A stretch of DNA of 64,000 nucleotides, taken from contig VCAZ01000035.1 of assembly GCA_005784505.1 (NCBI GenBank), forward strand, positions 3,791,001-3,855,000, written 5' to 3'. Positions 34,059-63,783 of this stretch are shown here, piece after piece. Source of the stretch: Bagarius yarrelli. Lineage: Eukaryota; Chordata; Actinopteri; Siluriformes; Sisoridae. Position 1 is the first letter of the stretch; each line of letters begins with the position of its first letter. The notes under the pieces were generated by a model. The model was given only the letters and a program-made list of their open reading frames with translations. It was not told the DNA's origin and made no database searches. A program made the translations under genes and the position numbers.

Positions 34059-34415
34059 CATTTAAGGAATAAAAAATATTAAAGTGTATTTAAATAAATA
34101 TCAAAATACACAGTTATATTTACTGTAAATATCGCTGTTGGTGTCCACCTGAGTTCTTATTTAATGACATTCGGCTCGCATGGGGGGCGGGGGGGTGGTG
34201 GAATCCGATCTGTCTGCTTACGCGGCAGACGCTAATGCACGTATCTGATTCAAATCCGATTTATTACCACATATGACTGAGGCCTGAATCTGATCTATAG
34301 AAACCATGTGGTTTTTTTTCCCGCTTACACAATTGTGATTCATATCCTGTCTGTACCACATTGGAGGGAAAAAAAAATTGGGTCACTTGATTCATGCAGT
34401 GTAAATGTAGCTTAA

Positions 34416-35392
34416 GACATATTTGCATAATGAAAACACTTGTGTGTTTAGACCTTTAGCTCTTCCTGTATAAAATTGCTTGATTGCTTCAGACAGCAAT
34501 CACGATAACCAGGGACACATTAGTGACTGAGCAGCTGATTCCAGCGTTTCCTCGTCACTCGGCAGATCCAGGCATCTTCGATTCAGGCCTTTTCGATCTT
34601 AGAATTCCAGAGCCAACTAAAAGTCTCAGATAAACAATCACTATTTCTGCAGAATGTCTCTGCTGTAGTTCCTCCAAAAGCTCTTTAGTGCATCTGTGGT
34701 TCACTTCCTCCTCCATCCAGCAGCACTGAAATACCCGCAGTGCCACTTCCTGTCTTTGGGGCTGGCATCTCTGCTTCACTTTAGCGATAAAAATGTGAGT
34801 CGTCCTGCATGGCTCCATCCTGGACAACGCAGGTCGGTTCTCTTCAACACCTTTGGCTACCTGTAAGAATGCTGAATATCTTTATGTGTATTAACCATTC
34901 AATAACAGAAGTGTGTTATAATCATGAGCAGTGTAAAACTCCACAGCAACACTTTTTGATTTATGATCATTTCTTAACGTAAATTGAGTCATTTTTTTCT
35001 GACAACAATTTTTAATCCCAAATTCCAGAATTCCGATTTGTTCTTTCCTACATGCTGTTGCTTCCACATTCACACGTGTGCCAGATGTTCCAGAATAATC
35101 TAAGGTTATTAGCAAACAAATGGAAAAAAAAACATGCTGGAGTTTAAATGTTTAATCATTGGTCTTAATACAGTCCTTTTATATTATTTTTTGGATTTTT
35201 CTATAACAATAATTTACCTGGTTATATACACTAAGTTTGTGTTAATATATCCTACGTTATAGAACAGGTATTTGGGATATGAAGTGTATGTTTTGTCAAA
35301 TATTTCTGGTATTTTGTTTGTCTTCATGCGAGATTTTCTGTTTAACTTGGATGATAATTAAAAGAACAAAGAACAATCAGTCTGTCCTAACT
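34416..35392. other. Non-coding, nothing recognised
   Basis: The 90-codon reverse frame at 34555-34827 has balanced composition but no motif I recognise and no clear splice sites. Confidence 0.35.
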
Positions 35393-36290
35393 TCCTTTTG
35401 TCTGTCCGTCCTTCCTTCCATCTGTCTTTCCTTCCTATTCTCTTTCCCTTTTTTTGTCCTTCTTTCCTTTCTTCCTTGTATCTGTCTTTCCTTCATTTCC
35501 TTTTTCCTTCCTTATTTTCTTTCTTTCGTCTGTCCTTACCTTCCTTTCTTTTTGTGTGTCTTCATGCGAGATTTTCTGTACTGTTCCTTCTTAAGACCCA
35601 AACTAACTGGTCTTACAGATATTATGGTAATGTGGTATGAGGAGAAGAGGAATAAAACATCTCCAGATGTTCCATTACTGGGAAATAATCAACAGGGTTT
35701 TTTTAACTGTATGTTTTATTCTGTGAATAATTTTAGATTTATCATATGTTTGGGTTAATTATTATTATATTATACTGAACTAATAATTATGATTTAATTT
35801 AGATTCAGTTTTCTTCACCTTCCTTTATTCTGTCTTAAATTTCCTACTTTTTTTCCTGTCCTTTCTTCCTTCTTTCCTTCGAGCGATCTGTCAGTTCTAT
35901 TATGTAGCATGAACCCTTCCAACCTTAATTTCCTCTGTTCTTTCTTCCCCGCTAACATTTTTCAGTTTGCTATCCTTTACTTCTCTGTCTGTCCCTTTCC
36001 TTCCTTTTGTCTGTCCTTCATTCCATCCTTTCATGTCTGTCCTTCCTTCCTTTCTTCTGTCCTTCATTCCTTGCTTTCGTCTGTCCTTTGTTCCTTCCTT
36101 TTTTCTATCTGTCCTTCCTTGCTTCCATCTGTCCTTTCTTCCTTCTTTCGTCTGTCCTTCCTTCCTTCCTTCCTTCCTTCTTTCCTCTGTCCTTCCTTCC
36201 TTACTCCCTCCCTTTTATCTTTCTTCCTTTCTTTCATCTGCCTTTTCTTTCTTTCTTTCTTTTAATTATTCCTTAAATTCATCTATCCAT
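35393..36290. repeat. TTCC/TCTG pyrimidine-rich array
   Basis: Repeats of CTGTCCTTCCTTCC type at 35393-35560 and 35985-36260, with less repetitive sequence between them. On the - strand this would be gramd2a 3' UTR or downstream DNA. Confidence 0.85.
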
Positions 36291-36345
36291 CCATCCAGCC
36301 GTCCATTCATCTATTCATGAACACAGGATTTTGATAAGGAATCCC

Positions 36346-54476
<18,131 letters not shown>

Positions 54477-54486
54477 GGTTCTAGAC

Positions 54487-55113
54487 CTGCATTATAACAA
54501 GTACAGGACACACAGACGCGGTGTCATAACACACATTTCTTCTCACAGCCTGTTTTCTGCTTAAGCTCACACCTGCTTTTGTCATGTTTACAGAAGAATT
54601 AAATAGGCTTCCTAATCACTTCCTCACTTATTTACTATTACCAGCATGTCCTTGACCTCCTTCTCCCCTCACAGGTCTAATTGGGCAGCTTCATTAAAGT
54701 AAGATTGAGTCATTGCTGCGTGAAATGACAGGTCTCTTCCTGTTTTTGATTTACTGCGTAATTCCTCGGAGAGGCTGAACACACTGCTGCATAACAAACT
54801 GCAATGGAGCAGCGTGTGAGACGCGGCTGGCCTGTGAAATAAGCACTTAGGATGTATTCCGGCAGCTTGCTTCTATTTATATTACAAACACGCAGCGTGA
54901 CGCTATTCTGAAGAGACAGAGGAGAGGGGACAGGAAAAGGTGCTAACATATTGTCAAAGGTCAGCTTCAGGGTCTTAGAGATAAGTGGCTATGGAAAGCC
55001 AACAGTGACAAAAAACAACAACAACAACTAATTTGTGCGGAAGCGAATGCGTATAGAAATGATACCCAAGTGGAAAAAGATGCCATCATAGGATATGTAT
55101 GGTTGTGTAATTA
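54487..55113. other. Presumed gramd2a 5' intron, nothing recognised
   Basis: No exon or repeat assigned. Confidence 0.4.
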
Positions 55114-55114
55114 T

Positions 55115-55380
55115 TATTAAGTGGTGGTGGTGGCTCAAATGGTTAAGGCACTAATTTGCTTATTTGGAAGAACAGAAGGACCTGGGTTCAAGCCCCATCA
55201 CTATCAGTCAAACACCATTGGGTGCTTGAACGAGACCCTTCACCCTTCCTGCTCCAGAGGCGCTGTATCATAACTGACCCTGCGCTCTGACCCCCAACTT
55301 ACTAGGCTGGGATATGCGAAAAAACAAATGTCACTGTGCTGTAGAGTCTAAGTGATAAATAAAGACATTTACCTTTATAG
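55115..55380 (+). repeat. SINE-B, full length
   Basis: Head GGTGGCTCAAATGGTTAAGG, TGACCCTGCGCTCTGACCCC block, and a tail ending TGATAAATAAAGACATTTAC. Confidence 0.9.
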
Positions 55381-56050
55381 AAGCAGGAGAGACAGGGGCT
55401 GAAATTCTTTACAGTTTGGTTTGTAACCACACACTACAACGCAACAAGTATATGAATAGATTTACTCTTACACAAAAAGAGAAAAGTCGCTAATGTTTTT
55501 ATTGTATGTCTCTTGCGGGGGAATTATTAGTTTTGTTAGTAGCCCAGAACTCAGAACTTCATCTGCAGAATCGACTGTGTGTAACCGCATACCGACACCA
55601 GAGGCACACCGGTGATCTTTGCTACTGCATTCCAAGATCTATTTTTTGTAAAAATGTCTTTACACGATTCAAACAACAAAAAAATGACAAAATATGACAG
55701 AATTTCTTACATTTATTCCATTTTAAACAAAGAAGGAAAAAGTTGCACTTTAGCATGTCTGAACACACGGAAGACAAAATTTGCTTAGATAAATCAGTCG
55801 AGCCAAATCGTATCACTATCATTTAAAGCAGTCACTGAAATTGGCCCCGTCTTAAATCTCCTACTTTAATGTATATCGTATTAAAACTATAGTATTAAAA
55901 CTGAGTATGCGAGACGAGTAGTATGTCCAAATCCTTACTATAATATACAATACCTAAAAATTTCCTAGGACTCCTGGACAGATTTTGAAGTATGCATTGA
56001 ATGTACACTTTTCTACCCAATGATCTAACGGAACACACGACTCGGCAAAT
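55381..56050. other. Non-coding, nothing recognised
   Basis: Short frames on both strands at 55506-55822 without known similarity. Confidence 0.4.
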
Positions 56051-56051
56051 G

Positions 56052-56245
56052 TCTGGGAAAGTGGTAGCGCAGTGGTTTAGATGTTGGACTGTTAACTGGA
56101 AGATCGGGGTTTGATTTCCAGCACTGCCAAGTTGCCACTGTTGGGCCTTTGAGCAAGATCCTTAACCCCCAATTGCTCCGTTGTATAAAAGAGATAAATG
56201 TAAGTCGCTCTGGATAAGAACATCTGCCAAACGCTGTAAATGTCC
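56052..56245 (+). repeat. SINE-A, nearly complete
   Basis: GTGGTAGCGCAGTGGTTTAG to CTGCCAAACGCTGTAAATGT. Confidence 0.9.
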
Positions 56246-58005
56246 AAAGTGGTGGAAAGCAGGTTTGCGTCAGTTTTGGTTAAATAGGTGAAAGCCACTA
56301 AATAAAAAATAGCAAATGCAACAACTTTGTTTTAAAAATTCTTAAAATCGGCTGTAACGCACTGATGAAACAGCACAGGTATCACCGAGTGTGTTTACTG
56401 GTTGAGTCACCGAGATGACGACGCTGTGCCGGGCACCTGGTAGCACAGCACACTGCTGAGGAGACGCCTGTGTAACAAATGAATTCATGTCAATGGAAAG
56501 GCTTTTTATACGGAATCTAAAGTCAATAAGAGCTTTTTTTAGCAGTAAAGACTCGGACGGCAGCTGTTTGCACGGTATGAATGAGCCCATTAGCCTCTCG
56601 CTGTATAGCTGCTGCAACAATGGATGGTTTATAATACCTTTATAATCTCCAGACTTATGTCCAAAATACACAAATTGTGCACGTCTTTGTTTTTAATCAT
56701 TTTGACATCTAAACTTTATGCTACATTTTTATTTAGCTAAATTAAAGATCCTCCAAGCTGCATAAAATAATTATAAATATAATCTCCTCAGCAAAGGTGT
56801 TATTACTACAGAAAGGACAGCGTATCGTACGAGGAGAAGTGTGTCATTATAATCCTGTCATTCGCCTGTTATAGAAACTGCAATTAACATCCTGACCTAA
56901 GAGAAGGAAGTGCTACGAGTGTTAGCTGTGGTGATTCAGCTAATAACACACTCAATAGTAGCACTTAACAGAAATCTTCTGTATTTGTCATTGCTGATCA
57001 ATTAAAAAGACACACAATCAGTAGCCCGGATTTCTCTTTGCAGCAGTGACTCATGACTGGTTATTTACTCTCTTTTCTAATTTTTGGCCTTCCAGACGTC
57101 CAATTTTCACCGCCTTGCGTAACGGGGTATTTGGGTCCACGGTGTTGAAGTTTGGTGTGTTATGTCTCGTATCGGAGATCATTTATACAGCCATTGTTTT
57201 TGGCAACACAGATGTGATGAAAACAATGGCCTCACATCAGACTGATACTGTTTCTCTAACAGACTTTGTTTAGACTCATTTTTCAAAGTAGACGCAACAT
57301 AAATAACACCAAAGAAAACCGAAACCCCTCCTAACTCCGCTGGGGCACGTTTCTGCCTCGCGTTCGAGTCGAGTCAGGAGGAAGGGGTGATGTAAGAGTG
57401 CGCGCTGTGTGTTTAAGAGACAGAGCGGAAAGTTGATTAAGAAGCTAAACGGATTTGCTGTGGTCCCGTGATCCGCAGCCTGGTAAACATATAAGGAGGT
57501 GGATTACAGAGTGACCTTCAGCATTTAGAACAAATCTGATCACATGACACTGGGGCAAACCATATGCAGGAGTAGGGGAAGGGGTGCCGCTAGCAGTTTT
57601 GGGACTGATGAGAGAGCTTGGGCCCCCAACATACTCAATCTGCACTGTTACTACTAATAAAACAAATCTCAAGACCCCAAAGTGCAAGTCTCCTACAACC
57701 CCCCCCCTCCCCCCGACAGCACCCCTGTGCAGGAGACTTGTCCATCTTGTCCATGTGCTTATTAAAGGGGATTGTGAAGAATAAGGGGGCGAGCAGGTGG
57801 ATGTATTTGCCTGGGTTTTCTTTTCATAGGGGCTTTGTTGTAGCAGGTGGTGGGGACAAACACACTCCCACACATACACACTCTTTCTCACTACTTACTC
57901 ACACACACACAACTTTGTTCTCTGAGAGGTCAACAATCCTTTGTTTAATTGTATAAATGTTGGATTGAATTCAAAAGCCCCTTCAAATAGTGTCAATATC
58001 GAGAT
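56246..58005. other. Non-coding, nothing recognised
   Basis: Includes C runs near 57700 and a (CA)n near 57870-57910. The 148- and 112-codon frames on opposite strands at 57445-57956 have no recognised family and no supporting splice sites. Confidence 0.4.
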
Positions 58006-58009
58006 ACAG

Positions 58010-58210
58010 AAAAGTATTATTATAAGTAGTAGTACTATTAATATTTAGTACTATTACTATTAAGTACTTTTATTTTTTAAACGGCATCATCATTATTTTT
58101 CTAATTTAGTACTATTATTAAGATTATTATTAGTAGTAGTAGTATTATTATTATTTATTACTATTTTTTAATAGCATTATTATTAATATTAGTCTAATTT
58201 AGCACATTTT
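58010..58210. repeat. Degenerate ATT/AGT trinucleotide tract
   Basis: Short relative in style of the array at 29130-29806. Confidence 0.7.
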
Positions 58211-58480
58211 TTTATTAGGACGCTGATTTCAAGTTAATTAAATGTTTCAATAGTAACAACTTATATTGTTGGTTTAGGAACAAATACTAAGACAGTTTGT
58301 ATAGCAGACGTCCCATCCAATTTACTTGAACGGAAAAACAAAAATGTCCTTCCTGAGAAGACTTTTATTTTGCATTAGACAACATAATGAGACTTCAGTT
58401 CCAGTGCTTTGTAACAGTTGGAAAAGTTAGGAGACGAGTTGTTAATGCTTTTAAAAAAAAAACAAAAAAATAAATTATAT

Positions 58481-58485
<5 letters not shown>

Positions 58486-58558
<73 letters not shown>
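58486..58558. repeat. (TA)n microsatellite
   Basis: About 36 perfect TA units. Confidence 0.97.
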
Positions 58559-58561
<3 letters not shown>

Positions 58562-58625
58562 CTTTTATGTTGTAAAGGCAAAAAATTGATAGTATGTGGT
58601 GCCGTGACCAAATTTTCTGCTCTAT

Positions 58626-58825
58626 GGGGCAGCTGTGGCTTGAATGGTTAAGGCGCTGAGACCAGGAAGAGCTGGGTTCGAGCCCCACCACCACCGCTAG
58701 GCAGCCACTGCTTGGTCCTTGAGCAAGACCCTTAACCCTTCCTGCTCCAGGGACGGAAAAACTAATTTCACTGTGCTGTGTTAAAAAAATATATGTGACA
58801 AAATAAAGACATTTACATTTACAAA
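58626..58825 (+). repeat. SINE-B, core-deleted
   Basis: Head GTGGCTTGAATGGTTAAGGC and tail AATTTCACTGTGCTGTG are present; the TGACCCTGCGCTC block is missing. Confidence 0.8.
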
Positions 58826-59208
58826 ATAAGGTAAAATCTTTTAGTTATATTAATACAAAACTCTGAAAATCTACAAATCTAGAAATAGTTTGTCGTTCAT
58901 TGTGTTCTACTCTTTTTTAAGTTGGTACTCTTATTTTAATATGTTTGGTACTCTTATTAGATTTCAATTTACTGACGTTTCAGCTACAGAAACTTCTGCT
59001 ATTGTTGTAATTAGAAATTTAAAATATCCAAGTCATGAAAGAGTTAAATGAAATAAAGGATTATAACAGGTTTATAAATAAATATATACTTTATAAAATC
59101 GCCTTCACTAAAATAACATTTTATACAATAAATTATACACTTTTACAAAAATGTATAGCTGACAAAAAATTATGCTTATTAAGGCTCCAGATCACAAAAT
59201 CAGTTAAA
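58826..59208. other. Non-coding, nothing recognised
   Basis: AT-rich. Confidence 0.4.
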
Positions 59209-59210
59209 AG

Positions 59211-60250
59211 CAGTGGCGGGCGGCGTGCATTTGGTACCCGGGCCTTCACTGGGGATTGATACAACCCCTTAATACCACCTTAATACCCCCACTATCACAT
59301 CACAATTATAGAAACACATCAATACTAAACAAACACACAATATGACACGGCGTGGAATTACAGACAGAGAGACAAGAAAAACCCGTTAACACACAACTCC
59401 AAACCTCTACACTACAACCACAACTGTACCACCTACAACATCTGGAGCAGTTCAGAATCAATATTTATCTTAATATTAATATAACATCAGAAAAACATTA
59501 CAGATATCAATAAAATCTATCAGACATTTAAAGGCCTGTAAGTCGGTGTTACCGCTCCTCGGCGGCAGAGTTTCCTGTGCTGAGATAAGCTAGTTATCTT
59601 CGGGGTGCCGAACAATATCACAATATCTAACTTTTACAGAAAATTTCCGCCTTAAAAATGTATTTTTAAGTTTGTACGAGACCGAGTTAATTTCTCCTCC
59701 TCCGTCAGAGAAGCATTGTGGGGGTAAAAATTCTAAATTAACTCTACAGACACGTTTCGCTAGTCGAAGTGGGCTGTAAAAGTTTTACTCTGATCAACCA
59801 ATCCGAGGATGCAAAAATGCTGATGTCATTATGCGCTATTATGCGAATTATGCGAATACAGAAGGCTGATTGGTTGCAGAAAGAAAACAGTGTTTAATAA
59901 TATTACCCAATAATCAATCTGCCCCTGCTAATATAGTGTAAATTCCACGGGCAGCGCTACTGATTCTGAAGGCAGATTAGATTAACATGACACCACATAG
60001 AAACTGAAATCTGATTGGACAAAAAAAATCTAACATCCACATCCACGTACTGGAAGCAGTGCAGCGAGAGAAACACTACGAAATGAAGAGAATAAACTGT
60101 TGGAATAAATTAATACCATTTAATGGAACTTATATTAGAATTTTATTATTTATTATTCAATTAGAATTTGACACCTTGTTAATGAAATGTGATTATATGT
60201 GGATTTTTATATGAGGTTGCTTTTATTTAAAGAGACTGGCATGTACATAT
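59211..60250. other. Possible DNA-transposon-derived segment
   Basis: Begins CAGTGGCGGGCGGCGTGCAT, the style of a fish DNA transposon end, and has base composition unlike its flanks up to about 59950. The opposite end was not found, so this is weak. Confidence 0.25.
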
Positions 60251-60911
60251 TTGTGAGTGTTTTAAGGGTTCGAGGGCTCAGCAGTAACAGCGTAGAGGAA
60301 CTGAACAATCAAACACCTTCTAACCAATGACGTTATCTGTCAGCTCTTCATTAGCAAAACCCAAAACTATCACATCATGTGCGTTTCTTTTTTAATCTTC
60401 GTTTGGTGTTTCACCCTCGTTAACGTTTAATCCAGCCTTCCTACAGTACGTGTTTTATACCTTCAGTAATGATGAACGGATCAGCGTGAAACTTTCACAC
60501 CTGTAATCCTACCGGTAGAATAAACCACCGCTGATTTGTTGTCTGTGTAGCCTTAGTGACCGGACAATGGGGGCAATAGAAAGACTTTGGTGTGAAAATG
60601 TAAAGACTCCTTAGAGGTGAAGTGCTGGGATTTAAAACATCAACAACAGTAACGATGACATTAATGTTATATATTTAGCCAAATATCACTTATTATAGTA
60701 GAGTTATAGATTATTTATAGAGTAAGTAAGCAGCAGTACTAAAGTGTCGCTTTCTTCTTTGCCAATAGCACATAACAACAAAAACAACAATAATAATAGT
60801 TTAAAATCTCGTAGATTAACTAACGTTACTTTTAGGTCCTTTTAGTATTTTGACCCCAACGTTAGTGAAAGGTTCAAATTTTGTACCAATTTTGCTCTAA
60901 TAGGGTAATTT
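60251..60911. other. Non-coding, nothing recognised
   Basis: No exon or repeat assigned. Confidence 0.4.
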
Positions 60912-60912
60912 G

Positions 60913-61045
60913 ACTGAAGTGGTAGCTCAGTGGTTACAAGTTTGACTGCTAATCGAAAATTATGGCTTCAATTCCCAGCACCACCAAGCTCCCACTGCTG
61001 GGCCCCTGAGCAAGGCCCTTAACCATCAATGGCTCAGTGTCATTA
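60913..61045 (+). repeat. SINE-A, tail-truncated
   Basis: GTGGTAGCTCAGTGGTTACA to CCCTTAACCATCAATGGCTC. Confidence 0.85.
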
Positions 61046-61059
61046 AAAATGAGATAAGT

Positions 61060-61190
61060 TGTGCCCCAGAGACTCAGATTCGACTCCGGCTCAGGTCCTT
61101 TCTAATCCTCTCCCTCTCTCTCTCTCTATCTGCCCCATTTTATCTCTATCTGCCCTATAAATAAAGACAAAACTCCCCAAAAATATCTTT
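61060..61190 (+). repeat. SINE-C fragment
   Basis: GAGACTCAGATTCGACTCCG, a CT run, CTATCTGCCCTATAAATAAA and AAAACTCCCC. It shares structure, in opposite orientation, with 62055-62228. Confidence 0.55.
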
Positions 61191-61425
61191 AAGGAAAAAT
61201 TACAATAAAAGTAAGAGGCTCCAATTAAGAGTGTGTGAGAAAAACTGGAAATGTTTTAATAGAAATTCACTAGAACAGAAATTTACTTTTAAATATTTAC
61301 TCACGCATCATTTCACACAGTTTCCGCCCCAAATACACAAAACAATCAAAGGCTGTTAGTTAAATTGAGGGTTAAAGTCCACCAGCTGGTTAAAATCACA
61401 CTGAATAATTAAATCGTTATAATTA
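61191..61425. other. Non-coding, nothing recognised
   Basis: AT-rich DNA before the CpG-rich segment. Confidence 0.4.
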
Positions 61426-61428
61426 AAC

Positions 61429-61740
61429 TCTCGCGAGAAACTCCAGCATCTGGCGCACGTACCTGGCGGATTTCTACTCCTTTTGCTAAGTCTCGTCCTC
61501 GGCGCAGGAAACACTCAGGGAAAAACTCCACATATTACCGGGTTTACAGTCTGTGCACCTCGGTGAGGTTTTTCTGCAGTTTATGGGCTCCGACAGACAG
61601 ACAGACAGACAGACAGAAATGAATCAGAGTAAAGCGGAAGGCGCACAGCGGAGAGAAGATTAGCGGGTTGTGGAAAGCCAATGAGGCCAAAATCCGTCAA
61701 TAACGGCGAAGCGTCTCACTGTAGCCCTCGTTACTCGTAC
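61429..61740 (-). promoter_or_regulatory. CpG-rich candidate gramd2a promoter
   Basis: CpG density rises sharply here. It includes the palindrome TCTCGCGAGA at 61429-61438, the element known to recruit BANP at vertebrate CpG-island promoters. No TATA box is seen. Assignment to gramd2a rests on the minus-strand donor at 61463. Confidence 0.45.
61463..61600 (-). other. gramd2a: Candidate untranslated first exon of gramd2a
   Basis: On the - strand ATCCGCCAG|GTACGTGC is a good donor, with the exon ending at 61463, about 7 kb upstream of the acceptor at 54487. The 5' end is arbitrary. A short (CAGA)n at 61589-61616 lies near the presumed start. Confidence 0.35.
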
Positions 61741-61756
61741 TTCACACTTGTTTATC

Positions 61757-61916
61757 TAACATACATGTTTTTGGACTGTTGGAGGAAACCGGAGAACCCG
61801 GAATAAACCCACACAAGCACAGGGAGAACATACAAACTTCACACAGAAAGACCCCTGCAGGGGAATCGAACCCTGGACCTTCTTACTGTAAGGCCACCGA
61901 CGTGCTGCCCCACATG
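61757..61916 (-). repeat. DANA/HE1-type SINE
   Basis: TTTTTGGACTGTTGGAGGAA, CCCACACAAGCACAGGGAGA and AATCGAACCCTGGACCTTCT are the reverse of the known teleost DANA-like SINE (GGTTCGAT box then GTTCTCCCTG). Confidence 0.75.
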
Positions 61917-62054
61917 GCTATAAAATACACTTTTCATAAATTGTAAATTTATTACATAAATGAAACTTTTTTTTCCAGCTAATTCTTTAATTTCAAATTC
62001 TGTCCTTTACGTGACCTTCCAGTTCCATGATGACAACTGCATCACTTACACTTT

Positions 62055-62228
62055 TTTGGGGGGCATTTTTGTCTTTTATTTATAGGATAGAGAGATAAAA
62101 TGGGGGGAGATAGAGAGAGAGAGACAGGTGGGACTGGAAAAAGGACCCGAGAATCGAACCTGGGTCGCCAAGGCACAACTGCGCATGTGGGTGCTGGTGC
62201 CTTAACCCACTACACCACGGCACCGGCC
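62055..62228 (-). repeat. SINE-C
   Basis: Third tRNA-derived family: GGACCCGAGAATCGAACCTG (reverse box B) and TTAACCCACTACACCACGGC (reverse head), with the purine tail GATAGAGAGATAAAATGGGG. Confidence 0.7.
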
Positions 62229-63680
62229 CACTCACACACACACACATGCTGGCATGTGGAAAACCTCTTTGATGGAGCATTGTTTAGTTCTCTTCAGAAA
62301 ATGATACCAGAAGTCCACCAGCTCTTTCACCAAGTAGTAGTGGGCAGTTTCAGTGTAGATTTATTTAACGTAATGTAACCGATAGCTTATCTCATTATAT
62401 TTAACACTGGAATTGACTCTGTTAATACTGCTAAAAATACCTTTCCGATTACATGCACGTTAAAATCAGTGGCATGTGGAACCACAAACTTTTGAACAGC
62501 ATCCGATTCAGGGGTGATTTGACTTTCACTTAAAAAAAAAATGCTGCGTCTTTGCTTTCTGCCACTTCCGCATATGATGAGTCGTCTTTTCGGCGGCCTT
62601 GTGGGACAGTAAAGTGTGCATCATATGTGCACTTCAAAATCCGGATGGGATTAACAGAACATCCGGGAGAATTTCGTGTTCTGTAATTCACATACTAACG
62701 ATCTGGACAGTACCACTCATTTTGCATTCTCGGTTTCACCTACTACATGTATTAGTTTAATAATCTGCATTTTTTGTGTTAGGGTATGTGTGTGTGTGAA
62801 TTGTGGTGGTTGGGGTTTGGTTGGTGGTTAAATAGGGGACACAAATCTACCAGCCACCAGAGCCTGGGTCGGAAGTGTAAAGTGGATGTGAATTCGGACG
62901 TCATCAATGCATAAAAGTCGGCACTGAAAAGTGAAAAGTGTGATTTCTTGTTTTAATATAAATGGTGCTGAATCAAAAGAGTCAACTTTGACTGGTGAGT
63001 CGAGTCAAATAAGATGAAACTTCCAGCAATACCACGGGACACCATGGGAAATATTTCACAGGCTACACCTCATTAGCGTAATCATGATGACATCATTACC
63101 GATCTGTTAAAAATTCAGAAATTTTGGCATCCTCTATAAACAAATTATTAAATAATTTATTTAATAATGATTAATTATTAAAATTCTTTGCTAAAAATTT
63201 TCCAGAACTTATCCTATGGCATCTAATGCTTAGTTTACAAAATTTTTACATAGTCATAAAAGCCTTGAATAGATAACTATTACATTACATACAAATAAAG
63301 CTAATAAACGTGGACATTTTCGCTCTAAACCAGTCTAATGTGCACGCGGTGATGATGGATAGATTGTGTGTTAAATCAACCCCTGTTCTGTCCTGAGCAT
63401 GTGCAATTATAGAGTGTATAAATGTTATTATATCATTTATACTATAATTGCTTAATATGGCCTCCAGCGTGTCTGCTGATAGTATGAAGAACACACCTAA
63501 AATGCAGCCGTGAGCCCTGCATCCTCCTTTGCTGCATCACGATCCAAGATCAGCTTGGTTTTGCTTGCAGACTAAGTGGACGTGGGTTCCAGGGACTTTA
63601 AGTTGATCCTTTTGCAGCAATGAAAGCTGGGTACAGATCTCAGACCTGCAGCAGACACACACGTTACTACAGAGATTCAA
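62229..63680. other. Non-coding, nothing recognised
   Basis: Short (CA)n at about 62230-62246. No exon seen on either strand. Confidence 0.4.
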
Positions 63681-63681
63681 A

Positions 63682-63783
63682 GCAGAAGTGCTCTAGTGGT
63701 TAAGGTGATGGCCTGGTAATTGGAAGATCCGGTTCGATTTCCAGTGCCACCAAGTTACCACTGTTGGGCCCCTGAGCAAAGGG
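63682..63783 (+). repeat. SINE-A, tail-truncated
   Basis: GTGCTCTAGTGGTTAAGGTG to GTTGGGCCCCTGAGCAAAGG. It stops abruptly at 63783. Confidence 0.85.

Larger units (their letters stand above)
32940..34415 (+). mobile_element. DNA element D, copy 2, split by satellite DNA
   Basis: The left part (32940-33200) and right part (34135-34415) match the continuous copy at 53345-54020. Shared phrases include TAAAACTGACCCGTATCC, GTAGACGTACTGACC, GGCAAAACAATG and GGGAGAATGTAGCATT at left, then GTCCACCTGAGT, GACGCTAATGCACG and GGGTCACTTGATTCATGCAG at right. The middle is filled by the ATCC block and the 12-bp array. Confidence 0.7.

Noticed and set aside
57445..57956. 148-codon and 112-codon frames on opposite strands
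   Set aside because: No family similarity that I recognise, C-run and CA repeats inside, and no splice-bounded structure.
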